Below are positions 55,671 to 64,000 of a stretch of DNA of 64,000 nt, piece after piece. The number at the start of each line of letters is the position of its first letter. The first letter of the stretch is position 1. The notes under the pieces were generated by a model. It made no database searches and was not told the origin of the DNA. It saw only the letters and a list, made by a program, of their open reading frames with translations. The DNA comes from Elephas maximus indicus. Taxonomy: Eukaryota; Chordata; Mammalia; Proboscidea; Elephantidae. The stretch spans positions 207,353,293-207,417,292 of the forward strand of contig NC_064819.1 in the NCBI RefSeq assembly GCF_024166365.1. Reading direction: 5' to 3'. The position numbers and the translations under genes are program-made.

Positions 55671-58600
55671 CCCCTATCCGACTGTCAGTTTTTTGTACTG
55701 TGGGGGGCTTGCATGGTGCTGTGATGCTGGAAGCTATACCACCAGTATTCACATACGAGCAGGGCCACCCATGGAGGACAAGTTTCAGCTGAGCTTCCAG
55801 ACTAAGTTAGACTGGGAAGAAAGACCCTGTGGTCTACTTCTGGAAAGAATTAGCCAGTGAAAACCTTATGAAGAGCAGCAGAACATTGTCTAATATAGTG
55901 CCAGAGGATGAGCCCCTCAGGTTGGAAGGCACCCAAAATGCGACTGAGGAAGAGCTGCCTCTTTAAAGTACAGTCAACCTTAACGAGGTGGCTGGAGTCA
56001 AGCTTTCGGGCCCTTTGTTTGCTGATGTGGCACGACTCAAAAGGAGAAGAAACAGCTACAAACATCCATTAATAATTGGAACATGGAATGTACAAAGTAT
56101 GAATCTAAGAAAATTGGAAACCCTCAAAAATAAAATGGAATGCATAAAAATCAATATCCTAGGCATTAGTGGGCTGAGATGGACTAAAATTGGCCATTTT
56201 GAATTGGACAATCATATCGTCTACTATGCTGGGCATGACATGAAGAGGAATGGCTTTGAATTCACTGTCAAAAAGAACATTTCAAGATCTATCCTGAAGT
56301 ACAACACGGTCAGTGATGGGATAATATCCATATGCCTATAAGGAAGACCAGTTAATATGATTATTATTCAAATTTACTCACCAATCAGTACGGCCAAAGA
56401 TGAAGAATTTTACCAATTTCTGCAGTCTAAAATTGAATTGAACATGCAATCAGGATATGCATTGGTAATGACTGGTGATTGGAATGTGAAAGTTGGAAAC
56501 AAAGAAGAAGGACTGGTAGTTAGAAAATATGGCCTTGGTGATAGAAACCATGCCAGTGACCACATGATAGAATTTTGCCAAGACCAACAACTTCTTCATT
56601 GTAAATACCGTTGTTCAACAATATAAATGGCAACTATACACAGGGACCTCTCCAGATGGAATACACAGGAATCAAATCAACTACATCTGTGGAAAGAGAC
56701 AATTGGAAAATTTCAATATCATCAATGAGAACAAAACCAGGGCCTGACAGTGGAAGAGACCATCAATCGCTCATATACAAGTTCAAATTAAAACTGAAGA
56801 AAATTAGAACAAGTCCATTTGAATATATCCCACCTGAGTTTAGAGACGATCTCAAGAATAGATTTGATGCATTGAACACTAATGACTGAAGACCAGATGA
56901 GCTGTGGAATGACATCAAGGACATCTTATATGAAGAAAGCAAGACGTCACTGAAAAGACAGGAAAGAACGAAAAGGCCAAAATGGATGTCAGAGGAGACT
57001 CTGAAATTTGCTCTTGAATGACGAGTAGCTAAAACAAAAGGAAGAAATGATGAAGTAAAAGAGCTGAACAGAAGATTTCAAAGGGTAGCTCAACAAGCTA
57101 AAGTATTATGATAACATGTGCAAAGACCTGGAGATGTAAAACTGAAAGGGAAGAACATGCTCAGCATTTCTCAAGCTGAAAGAACTGAAGAAAATTCAAG
57201 GCTTGAGTTGCAATACTGAAGGATTCCATGGTGAAAATATTACATGATGCAGTGCAGGAAGCATCAAAAGAAGATGGAAGGAATAAATAGAGTCACTATA
57301 CCAAAAAGAATTGGTCAGTGTTCAACCATTTCGGGAGGTAACATAGGATCGGGAACTGATGGTACTGGAGGAAGAAGCCGAAGCTACACTGAAGGCATTG
57401 GTGAAAATCAGGGCTCCAGGAATTGATGGAATACCAATTGAGATGTTTCAACAAAAGAATGCAGCACTGGGAGTGGTTACTTGTCTAATGTCAAGCAATT
57501 TGGAAGACAGCTACCTGGCCAACCCACTGGAAGAGATCCATATTTAGGCCTATTCCCAAGAAAGATGATCCAACCAAATGTGGAAATTATTGAACAATAT
57601 CATTAACATCACATGTGAGTAAAATTTTGCTGGAGATCATTCAAAAGCAGCTGCAGCAGTATATCAACAGGGAACTGCCAGAAATTCAAGCTGATTCAGA
57701 AGAGAATGTGGAACAATGGATATCATTGCTGATGTCAGATGGATCCTAGCTGAAAGCAGAGAATACCAGAAATATGTTAACCTGTGTTATTTATTGACTA
57801 TGCAAAGACATTTGTCTGTGTGGGTCATAACAAATTATGAATATCATTGCAAAGAATGGGAATTCCAATACACTTAATTGTGCTCATGAGGAACCTGTGC
57901 ATAGATCAAGAGGCAGACTTTCAAACAGAACAAGAAGATACTGTGTGGTTTAAAGTCAGGAAATGTGTGCATAAGGATTGCATCCTTTCACCATACCTAT
58001 TCAATCTGTAAGCTGAGCAAATAATCCGAGAAGCTGGACTATATGAAGAGGAATGGGGCATCAGGATTGGAGGAAGACTCATCAACAACCTGCACTATGC
58101 AGATGACACAACCTTGCTTGCTGAAAGTGAAAAGGACTTGAGGCACTTATTGATGAAGACCGAAGACCACAGGCTTCAATATGGATTACACCTCAACATA
58201 AAGAAAACAAAAATCCTCACAACTGGACCAATAAGCAACGTCATGATAAATGGAGAAAATATCGAAGTTGTCAAAGATTTAATTTTACTTAGATCCACAA
58301 TTAACACCCGTAGAAGCAGCAGTCAAGAAATAAAACGACGCATTGCATTGGGCAAATTTGCTGCAAAAGATCTCTTTAAAGTGTTGAAAAGTGAAGATAT
58401 CACCTTGAAGACTAAGGTTCTCCTTACCCAAGGCATGGTGTTTTCAATCACCTTATACGCATGTGAAAGCTGGGTGATGAATAAAGAAGACCAAGGAAGA
58501 ATTGATGCCCTTGAATTGTGATGCTGGAGAATATTGAATACACCGTGGACTGCCAAAAGAATGAACAAATCTGTCTCGGAAGAAGTATGACGAGAATACT

Positions 58601-58876
58601 CCTTAGAAGCAAAGATGGTGAGACTGTCTCACATACTTTGGATATGTTATCAGGAGGGACAAGTCCCTGGAGAAGGACCTAATGCTTGGTAAAGTAGAGG
58701 GTCAGGAAAAAGAGGAAGCCCCTCAATGAGATGGATTGATGCAGTGGTGACAACAATGGGCTTAAGCATAACAATTATTTTGAGAATGGCACAGGACTGG
58801 GCAGTGTTTTGTTCTGTTGTACATAGGGTCGCTATGAGTCAGAACTGACTTGACGGCACCTAACAACAACTGCAAC
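55671..58876 (+). mobile_element. Full-length RTE LINE with 10-bp target duplication
   Basis: A 3.2-kb RTE-clade LINE (BovB relative): 5' UTR 55671-56040, endonuclease, reverse transcriptase, and a short 3' UTR ending ACCTAACAACAACTGCAACA. AACATTTAAC at 55661-55670 and 58877-58886 is a perfect target duplication. The terminal 45 bases (CATAGGGTCGCTATGAGTCA ...) are the tail used by the AfroSINEs, which identifies the likely mobilising partner. The coding frame has many breaks. Confidence 0.93.
56043..58521 (+). pseudogene. RTE ORF: endonuclease and reverse transcriptase, broken
   Basis: A single RTE ORF broken into at least six blocks. The endonuclease starts near 56075 (IIGTWNVQSMN). The motif usually reading ISELRW has glycine in place of the catalytic glutamate (ISGLRW), while TGDWNVKVG and the NQINYI-type motif (other frame, near 56670) are visible. 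The RT region shows IRAPGIDGIPIEMFQ (57385-57450), then the catalytic YADD at 58096-58107 followed by LNIKKTKIL. The last open block (58114-58521) ends in the post-RT domain. The protein cannot be made. Confidence 0.9.
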
Positions 58877-58892
58877 AACATTTAACAATATT

Positions 58893-59095
58893 TTGCAATG
58901 TATAAAACACTTCACATGCTTTATCGCATTTAATCTTCACAAAAGTCCTAAAAATATTTTATATACCCATTTTACAGATGAGTAACTTCAGGTACTTCCC
59001 CTAAGGAGATTCAGTTAATACATGGCGGGGCCTAGACAGACCCAGGTCATAGTACTGCTGACCTGGCTAAGGATCTTTTCATCTAGCCGGATCCT
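58893..59095 (-). repeat. MIR SINE
   Basis: Reversed MIR: TATACCCATTTTACAGATGAG, then GGAGATTCAGTTAATACATG and CAGACCCAGGTC. Confidence 0.75.
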
Positions 59096-59187
59096 GAAAC
59101 CCATCCAATACTTTTTATCCCTTGTTTTGGATTGAATTGTGTCCCCAAAATCATGTGTTGGAATCCTAACCCCTATGTTGTTGTTAC

Positions 59188-59382
59188 AAGGATCCCTGGT
59201 GGCACAATGGTTAAGGGCTCCTCTGCTAACTGAAAGGTTGGCAGTTTGAACCCACCAGTCACAGGAAGAAGATGTGGCAGCCTGCTTCCATAAAGATTTA
59301 CAGCCTTGAAAACCATAAGGGACAGTTCTACTCTGTCTTATAGGGTAACTACGACTTGGAATCGACTTGAAGGCAACAGGTA
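59188..59382 (+). mobile_element. AfroSINE, long subtype
   Basis: ATCCCTGGTGGCACAATGG head, ATAAAGATTTACAGCCTTG middle, TAGGGTAACTACGACTTGG tail. Confidence 0.93.
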
Positions 59383-59537
59383 TGTTGTTGTGGTTGCTGG
59401 GTGCTGTCAAGTTGATTCTGACTCATAACAACCCCATGCAACAGAGTAGGGTTTCTTGGCTGCATGTAATCTTTAAGGAAGCAGATCGCCATGCCAGGTC
59501 TTTCTCGTGTGGAGCCGCTGGGTGTTTTCCAAGCACC
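59383..59537 (-). mobile_element. AfroSINE, head truncated
   Basis: Reversed (GGGTGCTGTCAAGTTGATTC ... CTTTCTCGTGTGGAGCC), tail to tail with the previous SINE. Confidence 0.88.
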
Positions 59538-59925
59538 AATCTTTTCCATTTCCCTGTGAAAATAATCCCATTTGTAAATAGAGTTTCCTTTGTTATGTTA
59601 GTGAGGCCATATCAGTGTAGAGTGTGTCTTAAACTTTATCATTGTTAAGGTATAAAAAGAGCAGGTTAGGCACAGAGACAAGTGAGCACAAACTGGGGAA
59701 GACAGAAGTACATGTGAGGGTCACCAAGGAACCCAGGAACTTCAGGGCTATAGAAGCTGAGACAAGGATCTTCCCCCAGAGGTGACAGAGAGAGAGCTTT
59801 CCCCTTGAGCTGGTGACCTGAATTTGGACTTCTAGCCTTCTAAACTGTGAGGAAACAAGTTTCTGTTCTTTAAAGCCACCCATTTGTGATATTTCTGTTA
59901 TAGCACTAAGAAACTAAGACATCCC

Positions 59926-60436
59926 TTAATGGCCCAATTCCAGGGCTGGCCTTCAGCCCAAATTCCTTTTCCCAATTGCCTTTTTAAGACTGGAGCTCTG
60001 GAGTCCAGTGTCTAGCTGAAGTTGTGACACTCGTTGAACCCTTTCCCAACTCTGACCCCTGCCCTGGGCCCCTGCATCTTGACAGGAGTGTGGCCCATGT
60101 GGGCAGACGGCCACCATGCAGAGTGTACTTGCTCACATGTTGAAGTGTCATGAGTAGGTTCATTTCCCACCTGCAGCACTCAGACATCCACGTACTGGGA
60201 CATCCTGTAAAAAAGGCCCTAAAGCCAATGAGCCTTCACACTCCTTGCCTGGATTCTTCCTCGATTTTAAGGAGCTTTCCATTTAATCAGAATCGACATT
60301 GATCTGTTTTCTAAAGAACACCCCCAAGATCCTTTAACTAACCTTGAAAATACTCAAAAAGTATATAAAATAGAAGTCTTGCAATTACATTGTATATAAT
60401 TTTGTTAGGTACATTACAATAAAAATAATTCTTCTC
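59926..60436. other. No recognised feature
   Basis: 59980-60240 is GC-richer and unique-looking. No supported gene or repeat. Confidence 0.4.
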
Positions 60437-60852
60437 CAAAATGTAGAGCAAAAGTTAAACTCACAAAAAAAGGCCAGACTTACTGGTCTGAGGGAGATTG
60501 GAGAAACCCTGAGACAATGGCTCCCGTAAACATCCTTTTAATTCAGTACTGAAGTCACTCCTGAGGTTCACCCTTTAGCCAAAGATTAGACAGGCCCTTA
60601 AAGCAAATAATGATATATGTAGCTTAACCATGAGGCTAAATGGGCACACCAACCCAGGGGCAAGGACAAGAAGGCAGGAGGGGACGGGAAAGCTGGACAA
60701 ATGGAAATGGGGAACTCAAGGTAGAGAAGGGGAGTGATGACATGTCATGGGGTTGGCAACCAATGCCATAAAACAATGCATGTATTAGTTGTTTAATGAG
60801 AAACTAATTTGCTCTGTAAACCTTCACCTAAAGCGCAATTAAAAAAAAAAAA
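60437..60852 (+). mobile_element. 5'-truncated L1 (3' UTR only)
   Basis: Matches 28290-28710 of L1 copy B in outline (AAAGGCCAGACTTACTGGTC; AAACCTTCACCTAAAGCGCAATT then poly A). Flanks ATAATTCTTCTC (about 60425) and AAATTCTTCTC (about 60850) are the target duplication. Confidence 0.85.
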
Positions 60853-61084
60853 ATTCTTCTCTATGCTAAGTCCTAGAAGCCTATGTTGTTCCCTACACAG
60901 GTCGTCAGCCATCCATGAGTTCCCAGTATCCTTTCAACAAATCACATTTTAGCCAGTTTCTGTTTCTTCAAATTGAAGAACCCCAAAAGCTATAACCCTT
61001 CTCTCACGCTGTATTTTGTAATTATTTGTGTACTTTCCCAAGGGAGGAACTGTTGTTTGTTCACATTTGTTTTCCCCAAAGTGT

Positions 61085-61258
61085 CTCAACCAGTTGTCAT
61101 TAATTCTGACTCACGGTTAGCCCATGTGTCTCAGAGTAGAACTAGGCACCACAGGGTTTTCGATGGCTGATTTTTCAGAAGTAGATCACCAGGCCTTTCT
61201 TTTGAGGTGTCTCTGGGTGGGCTAGAACTGCTGGCCTTTTGGATAGCAGCTGAGCGTG
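61085..61258 (-). mobile_element. AfroSINE, long subtype, diverged
   Basis: Reversed: AGTTGTCATTAATTCTGACTC, AGAAGTAGATCACCAGGCC, GATAGCAGCTGAGCG. Confidence 0.85.
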
Positions 61259-61349
61259 GATGCACTTATTACTAGTCTTTTCGACGATGTTGTTTTGCCA
61301 TAGATACATAGCAATCTTTCAGAGCCTTCATATAAGCAGCAGTTGACTG

Positions 61350-61440
61350 ATTCTCTCTCTCTCTCTCTTTCACACACACCTGCACATACACATATACCAT
61401 ATATATAATCCATTATGTATGCATATATAAAATTTTCCAT
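61350..61440. repeat. (TC)n, (CA)n and (TA)n microsatellites
   Basis: TCTC run, CACACACACC and TATATA words occur in succession. Confidence 0.9.
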
Positions 61441-61467
61441 CCAATTTAAATCAGAATTTAAGTGTGC

Positions 61468-61598
61468 ATACCAAAAACCAACCAAACCCATTGCCATCAA
61501 GGCGTTTCTGACGTAGCAATCCTATAGGATACAGTAGAACTGCTGCATAGAATTTCTAAGGAGAGGTTGGTGGATTTGACCTGCCACCAGGGCTTCAA
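61468..61598 (-). mobile_element. AfroSINE, internally deleted
   Basis: Reversed; tail and middle clear (CCCATTGCCATCAAGGCG, GGTTGGTGGATTTGACC), B box to A box segment lost before CCACCAGGGC. Confidence 0.85.
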
Positions 61599-61664
61599 TT
61601 TGCATAAGGGGATTCGTTCCGTCTCTGAATAATAACCCCTTAGCACCTAGTTTTCTTGCACATA

Positions 61665-61820
61665 AAAAAAAAAAAAAAAAAAAACCCAAACCCACTGCCC
61701 TCAAGTATAGGACAGAGAAGAACTGCCCCGTAGAGTTTCCAAGGAGCGCCTGGCGGATTCGAACTGCCGATCTTTTGTTTAGCAGCCGAAGCACTTAACC
61801 ACTACACCACCAGGGTTTCC
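61665..61820 (-). mobile_element. AfroSINE with target duplication
   Basis: Reversed, near consensus but with part of the RTE-like tail deleted. TTCTTGCA(CA/)TA at 61653 and 61821 flank it. Confidence 0.92.
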
Positions 61821-62344
61821 TTCTTGCATATACGTTGTTCTAAAATGAAAATCACTTTTTATTTCCAATTGCAAAGGTATAAAACAACAGAAATGGAAAG
61901 AACCAAAATCATTCTTAATCCCACAAACTAGAGAAAAGCACTATAAATGTTAAGGTGTAAATCCTTACAGATATATTAAAAAAAAAAAAGTGTATATATA
62001 TATATATACATATACATTTATATTTACATGTATTTATTTTGTTTAATTTTTACAAAAACATGTATACTTTTTTGTAAGCTACTTTGTTCACTTAACAATA
62101 TATACTATGTACATATTTCTTTGCCAGTAAATTGAAATCTACATTTATTTTGAAAGATTCTGTCATTAAAGCATAGGGTTTATAAAATAATATTTGCCAA
62201 ATGGTATTTTCCAAAGTTGATGTTGAAAAGACCATATCTCCATTGTGGGTATGTGACCCATACGTAACTGGTTCAGGAATTTGTAATGAGGCACAGGAAA
62301 TACGTGTCATAAATTGCTCTGAGCATAGAAGGAAGCTCTTTCTC
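61821..62344. other. No recognised feature
   Basis: AT-rich, with a poly(A) run (61978-61989) and a (TA)n patch (61994-62010). No gene. Confidence 0.45.
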
Positions 62345-62620
62345 TGAATCCTTATCCAGGCCACAACTTCAGAGACAGTGAAATGTAGTTCTGAAGAATG
62401 ACGGCTGTAAGGTCGTGATCTGGGACCTCAGTCAGTCTGGGGTTTTAGTCCTGCCCCAGTCAGTTACTACAGGCCTGGACAAGGAACTAAATTTAAGTTT
62501 CTGCTTCCTCATTTGTAAAATGAGAATAAGGTTAGTGTTTACCTCAAAGGGCTGTTATGAGGATCAAATGAGGTAATTCCTGCAAAGCACATAGCATGGT
62601 GCCTAGCTCATTTTTTTGCT
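62345..62620 (+). repeat. MIR SINE
   Basis: GGACAAGGAACTAAATTTAAG, CTTCCTCATTTGTAAAATGAG, GGCTGTTATGAGGATCAAATG, GCAAAGCACATAGCATGGTG. Confidence 0.85.
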
Positions 62621-63009
62621 AGCGCTTAAAGACCTGGGCTGTTATGTCTAGACTAAAGCCGGAAAGGTCTATAAAATCACTTTTACCACCTCCAGTGAGA
62701 AGAGAGAAGGAAACAGACAGACAGTAAGAAGTGGAAGGAAAAAGGGGAGAGAGAAGAGGAAGAAAGAACAGACTCATCGTTCAGTAAAAGATTTCTGTGG
62801 TAGGAATTTTCCAGAATGTACACATTAAAGGAAAATACATCACCGTAGAAACCACCAATTCGCAGGGCTAAATAAGAGGTAGTGGAAATCCTTTAAGTTG
62901 GAATGTTGAGCCAATGCAGAGAAACTGAGAATTCTCAGTAGCCAGTATTAAAGTTGGGTGGCAACAAGAATATGCCATCTTTCAAAAAGCAATAAGGGCA
63001 GAACAGTGT
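62621..63009. other. Purine-rich tract, otherwise nothing recognised
   Basis: 62697-62770 is almost entirely A and G on the plus strand. No gene seen. Confidence 0.45.
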
Positions 63010-63975
63010 GGGGTGGAGGAAAGAATTTAAATTTACCTGAAGGATTTGATCATTGACCTTGGTTCCCAAGAGATTACCTCTGAAACCTTGGAATTTCCCC
63101 AAATACTGAAGTGCCTTTGATAAGGCCTCCCGACCACACCTGAAGGTTTATGCCAATGAGGTGCCTCTTGAAAGGAGGCTGACCAGCCCAGAAAGTCCAC
63201 CTGAATGATATCAGCTCATCTCAGGGGAAAGGAGCATAATTCAGTCATGCCTACATAATGAGGCCCCAATAAAGGCTCTCGACATGGAAGTGCCATGGGC
63301 TGCCTGGTTAGCAAAAAACATCGATGCCCATGGGAGGGTATCAAGTCCTTTTTGAGACATGGGCGTTTCATGTTGGGAACCCTTCCAGACCTCAATCTAT
63401 GCATCTCTTTATTTGTGTTCTTTTGCTATAATAAACCTTTAAGTATAGCTCTTTCTGTGAGTTCTGTGAGTTGTTTTAGTGAATTATCAAACCTGAGGGA
63501 GTAGTGGCAGTCAGCAGGTCAAAACCGAAGGAAGCCTGAGGAGCCCTGAGGAGCCCCGAGCTTATGACTAGTATCCTAGGGGTAGAAAAAAAAATAAGCA
63601 AAAAAAAAAAAACTCGTTGCCTTCGAGTTGATTCCGACTCATAGTGACCCTATAGGACAGAGTAGAACTGCCCCACAGAGTTTCCAAGGAGCACCTGGTG
63701 GATTCGAACTGCTGACCTTTTCGTTAGCAGCTGTAGCACTTAACTACCATGCCATCAGGGTTTCCAAGAGGGTAGAAGCAGACCCCCCCTCAAATTTGTA
63801 GCTAGCAGGTCAGAAGTGAAGATGTCATGACGACCCCCCCCGAGCTTGTGGCTGGCGTCTGAAATCTTGGGCAGACTCGGCAGCCTGGAGGACCCTACCG
63901 TTTTACCTGTGGGATCTGACCTAGCTCTGGGTGATTAGCATCAGAGGAAGAAGTGCTGCATGTGTTATTAATCTC
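63010..63975 (+). mobile_element. ERVL-like LTR, split by an AfroSINE
   Basis: GGCCCCAATAAAGGCTCTCG, the polyadenylation signal ATAATAAACC (63428-63438), GAGTTCTGTGAGTTGTTTTAG and ATTATCAAACCTGAGGGAG are LTR wording of an ERVL-type family. It resumes after 63769 (CAGGTCAGAAGTGAAGATG, GAGCTTGTGGCTGGCGTCTG). Right end near the window edge is approximate. Confidence 0.6.
63588..63769 (-). mobile_element. AfroSINE with 8-bp target duplication
   Basis: Reversed, near-consensus AfroSINE. GGGTAGAA at 63580-63587 and 63770-63777 flank it. Confidence 0.94.
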
Positions 63976-64000
63976 AATTTACAGATGATGAAAGTAAGGC

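Larger units (their letters stand above)
59120..59925 (+). mobile_element. MaLR-like LTR split by two AfroSINEs
   Basis: Starts TTGGATTGAATTGTGTCCCC, is interrupted at 59188-59537, resumes with GTTATGTTAGTGAGGCC, a TATAAAAAG box (59652) and ends ATTTCTGTTATAGCACTAAGAAACTAAGAC. Same family as 37556-38031. Confidence 0.8.

Noticed and set aside
11546-63769. tRNA genes suggested by A and B boxes
   Set aside because: All are heads of AfroSINEs with RTE-like tails and target duplications, not tRNA genes.

Overview
The window is mammalian nuclear DNA, most consistent with an afrotherian (elephant-like, paenungulate) genome. About thirty tRNA-headed SINEs carry a Pol III A box and B box and end in a tail matching the 3' end of an RTE LINE that is itself present. 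That AfroSINE/RTE pairing is the signature of Afrotheria. No complete host gene is visible. Almost all protein-like ORFs are decayed retrotransposon ORFs or their antisense shadows.

Layout. 1-6550 holds a near full-length L1 on the minus strand, inserted against the 3' UTR of an older minus-strand L1 (6551-9680). An RTE fragment and a putative LTR follow. 10.4-20.3 kb is a mixed region: MIR, a MER5A-like DNA transposon, AfroSINEs, MaLR-type LTRs, and a repeat-free AT-rich block (13560-14275) that looks like a regulatory element. 20285-31050 is a nested stack: an ancient plus-strand L1 split by AfroSINEs, by a full-length younger L1 (20650-28723, 14-bp target duplication) and by RTE pieces. 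31-46 kb holds L2 pieces, a truncated gammaretrovirus-like ERV with one LTR, a deleted mini-RTE, a MaLR-like LTR-internal-LTR element with a fold-back junction, a TA-flanked MITE and a SINE-split L1 tail. 46-55 kb holds RTE and MIR pieces, a U6 snRNA pseudogene joined to an AfroSINE head, a tetranucleotide microsatellite, an L2 and a possible CTCF site. 55671-58876 is a full-length RTE with a 10-bp target duplication. 59-64 kb holds LTRs, SINEs and a 5'-truncated L1.

Host coding potential is limited to four exon-like segments on the plus strand (32938-33041, 45842-45919, 49435-49472, 53173-53215). The last three join in one reading frame to a lysine/glutamate-rich, coiled-coil-like peptide, but an in-frame TAA lies in the third. 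I could not name the gene.

The elements form one interacting system. L1 and RTE supply endonuclease and reverse transcriptase. AfroSINEs carry the RTE-like tail and are presumably mobilised by RTE, as is the mini-RTE. U6 RNA has been captured as a retropseudogene. No prokaryotic system, CRISPR array or intact viral genome is present.
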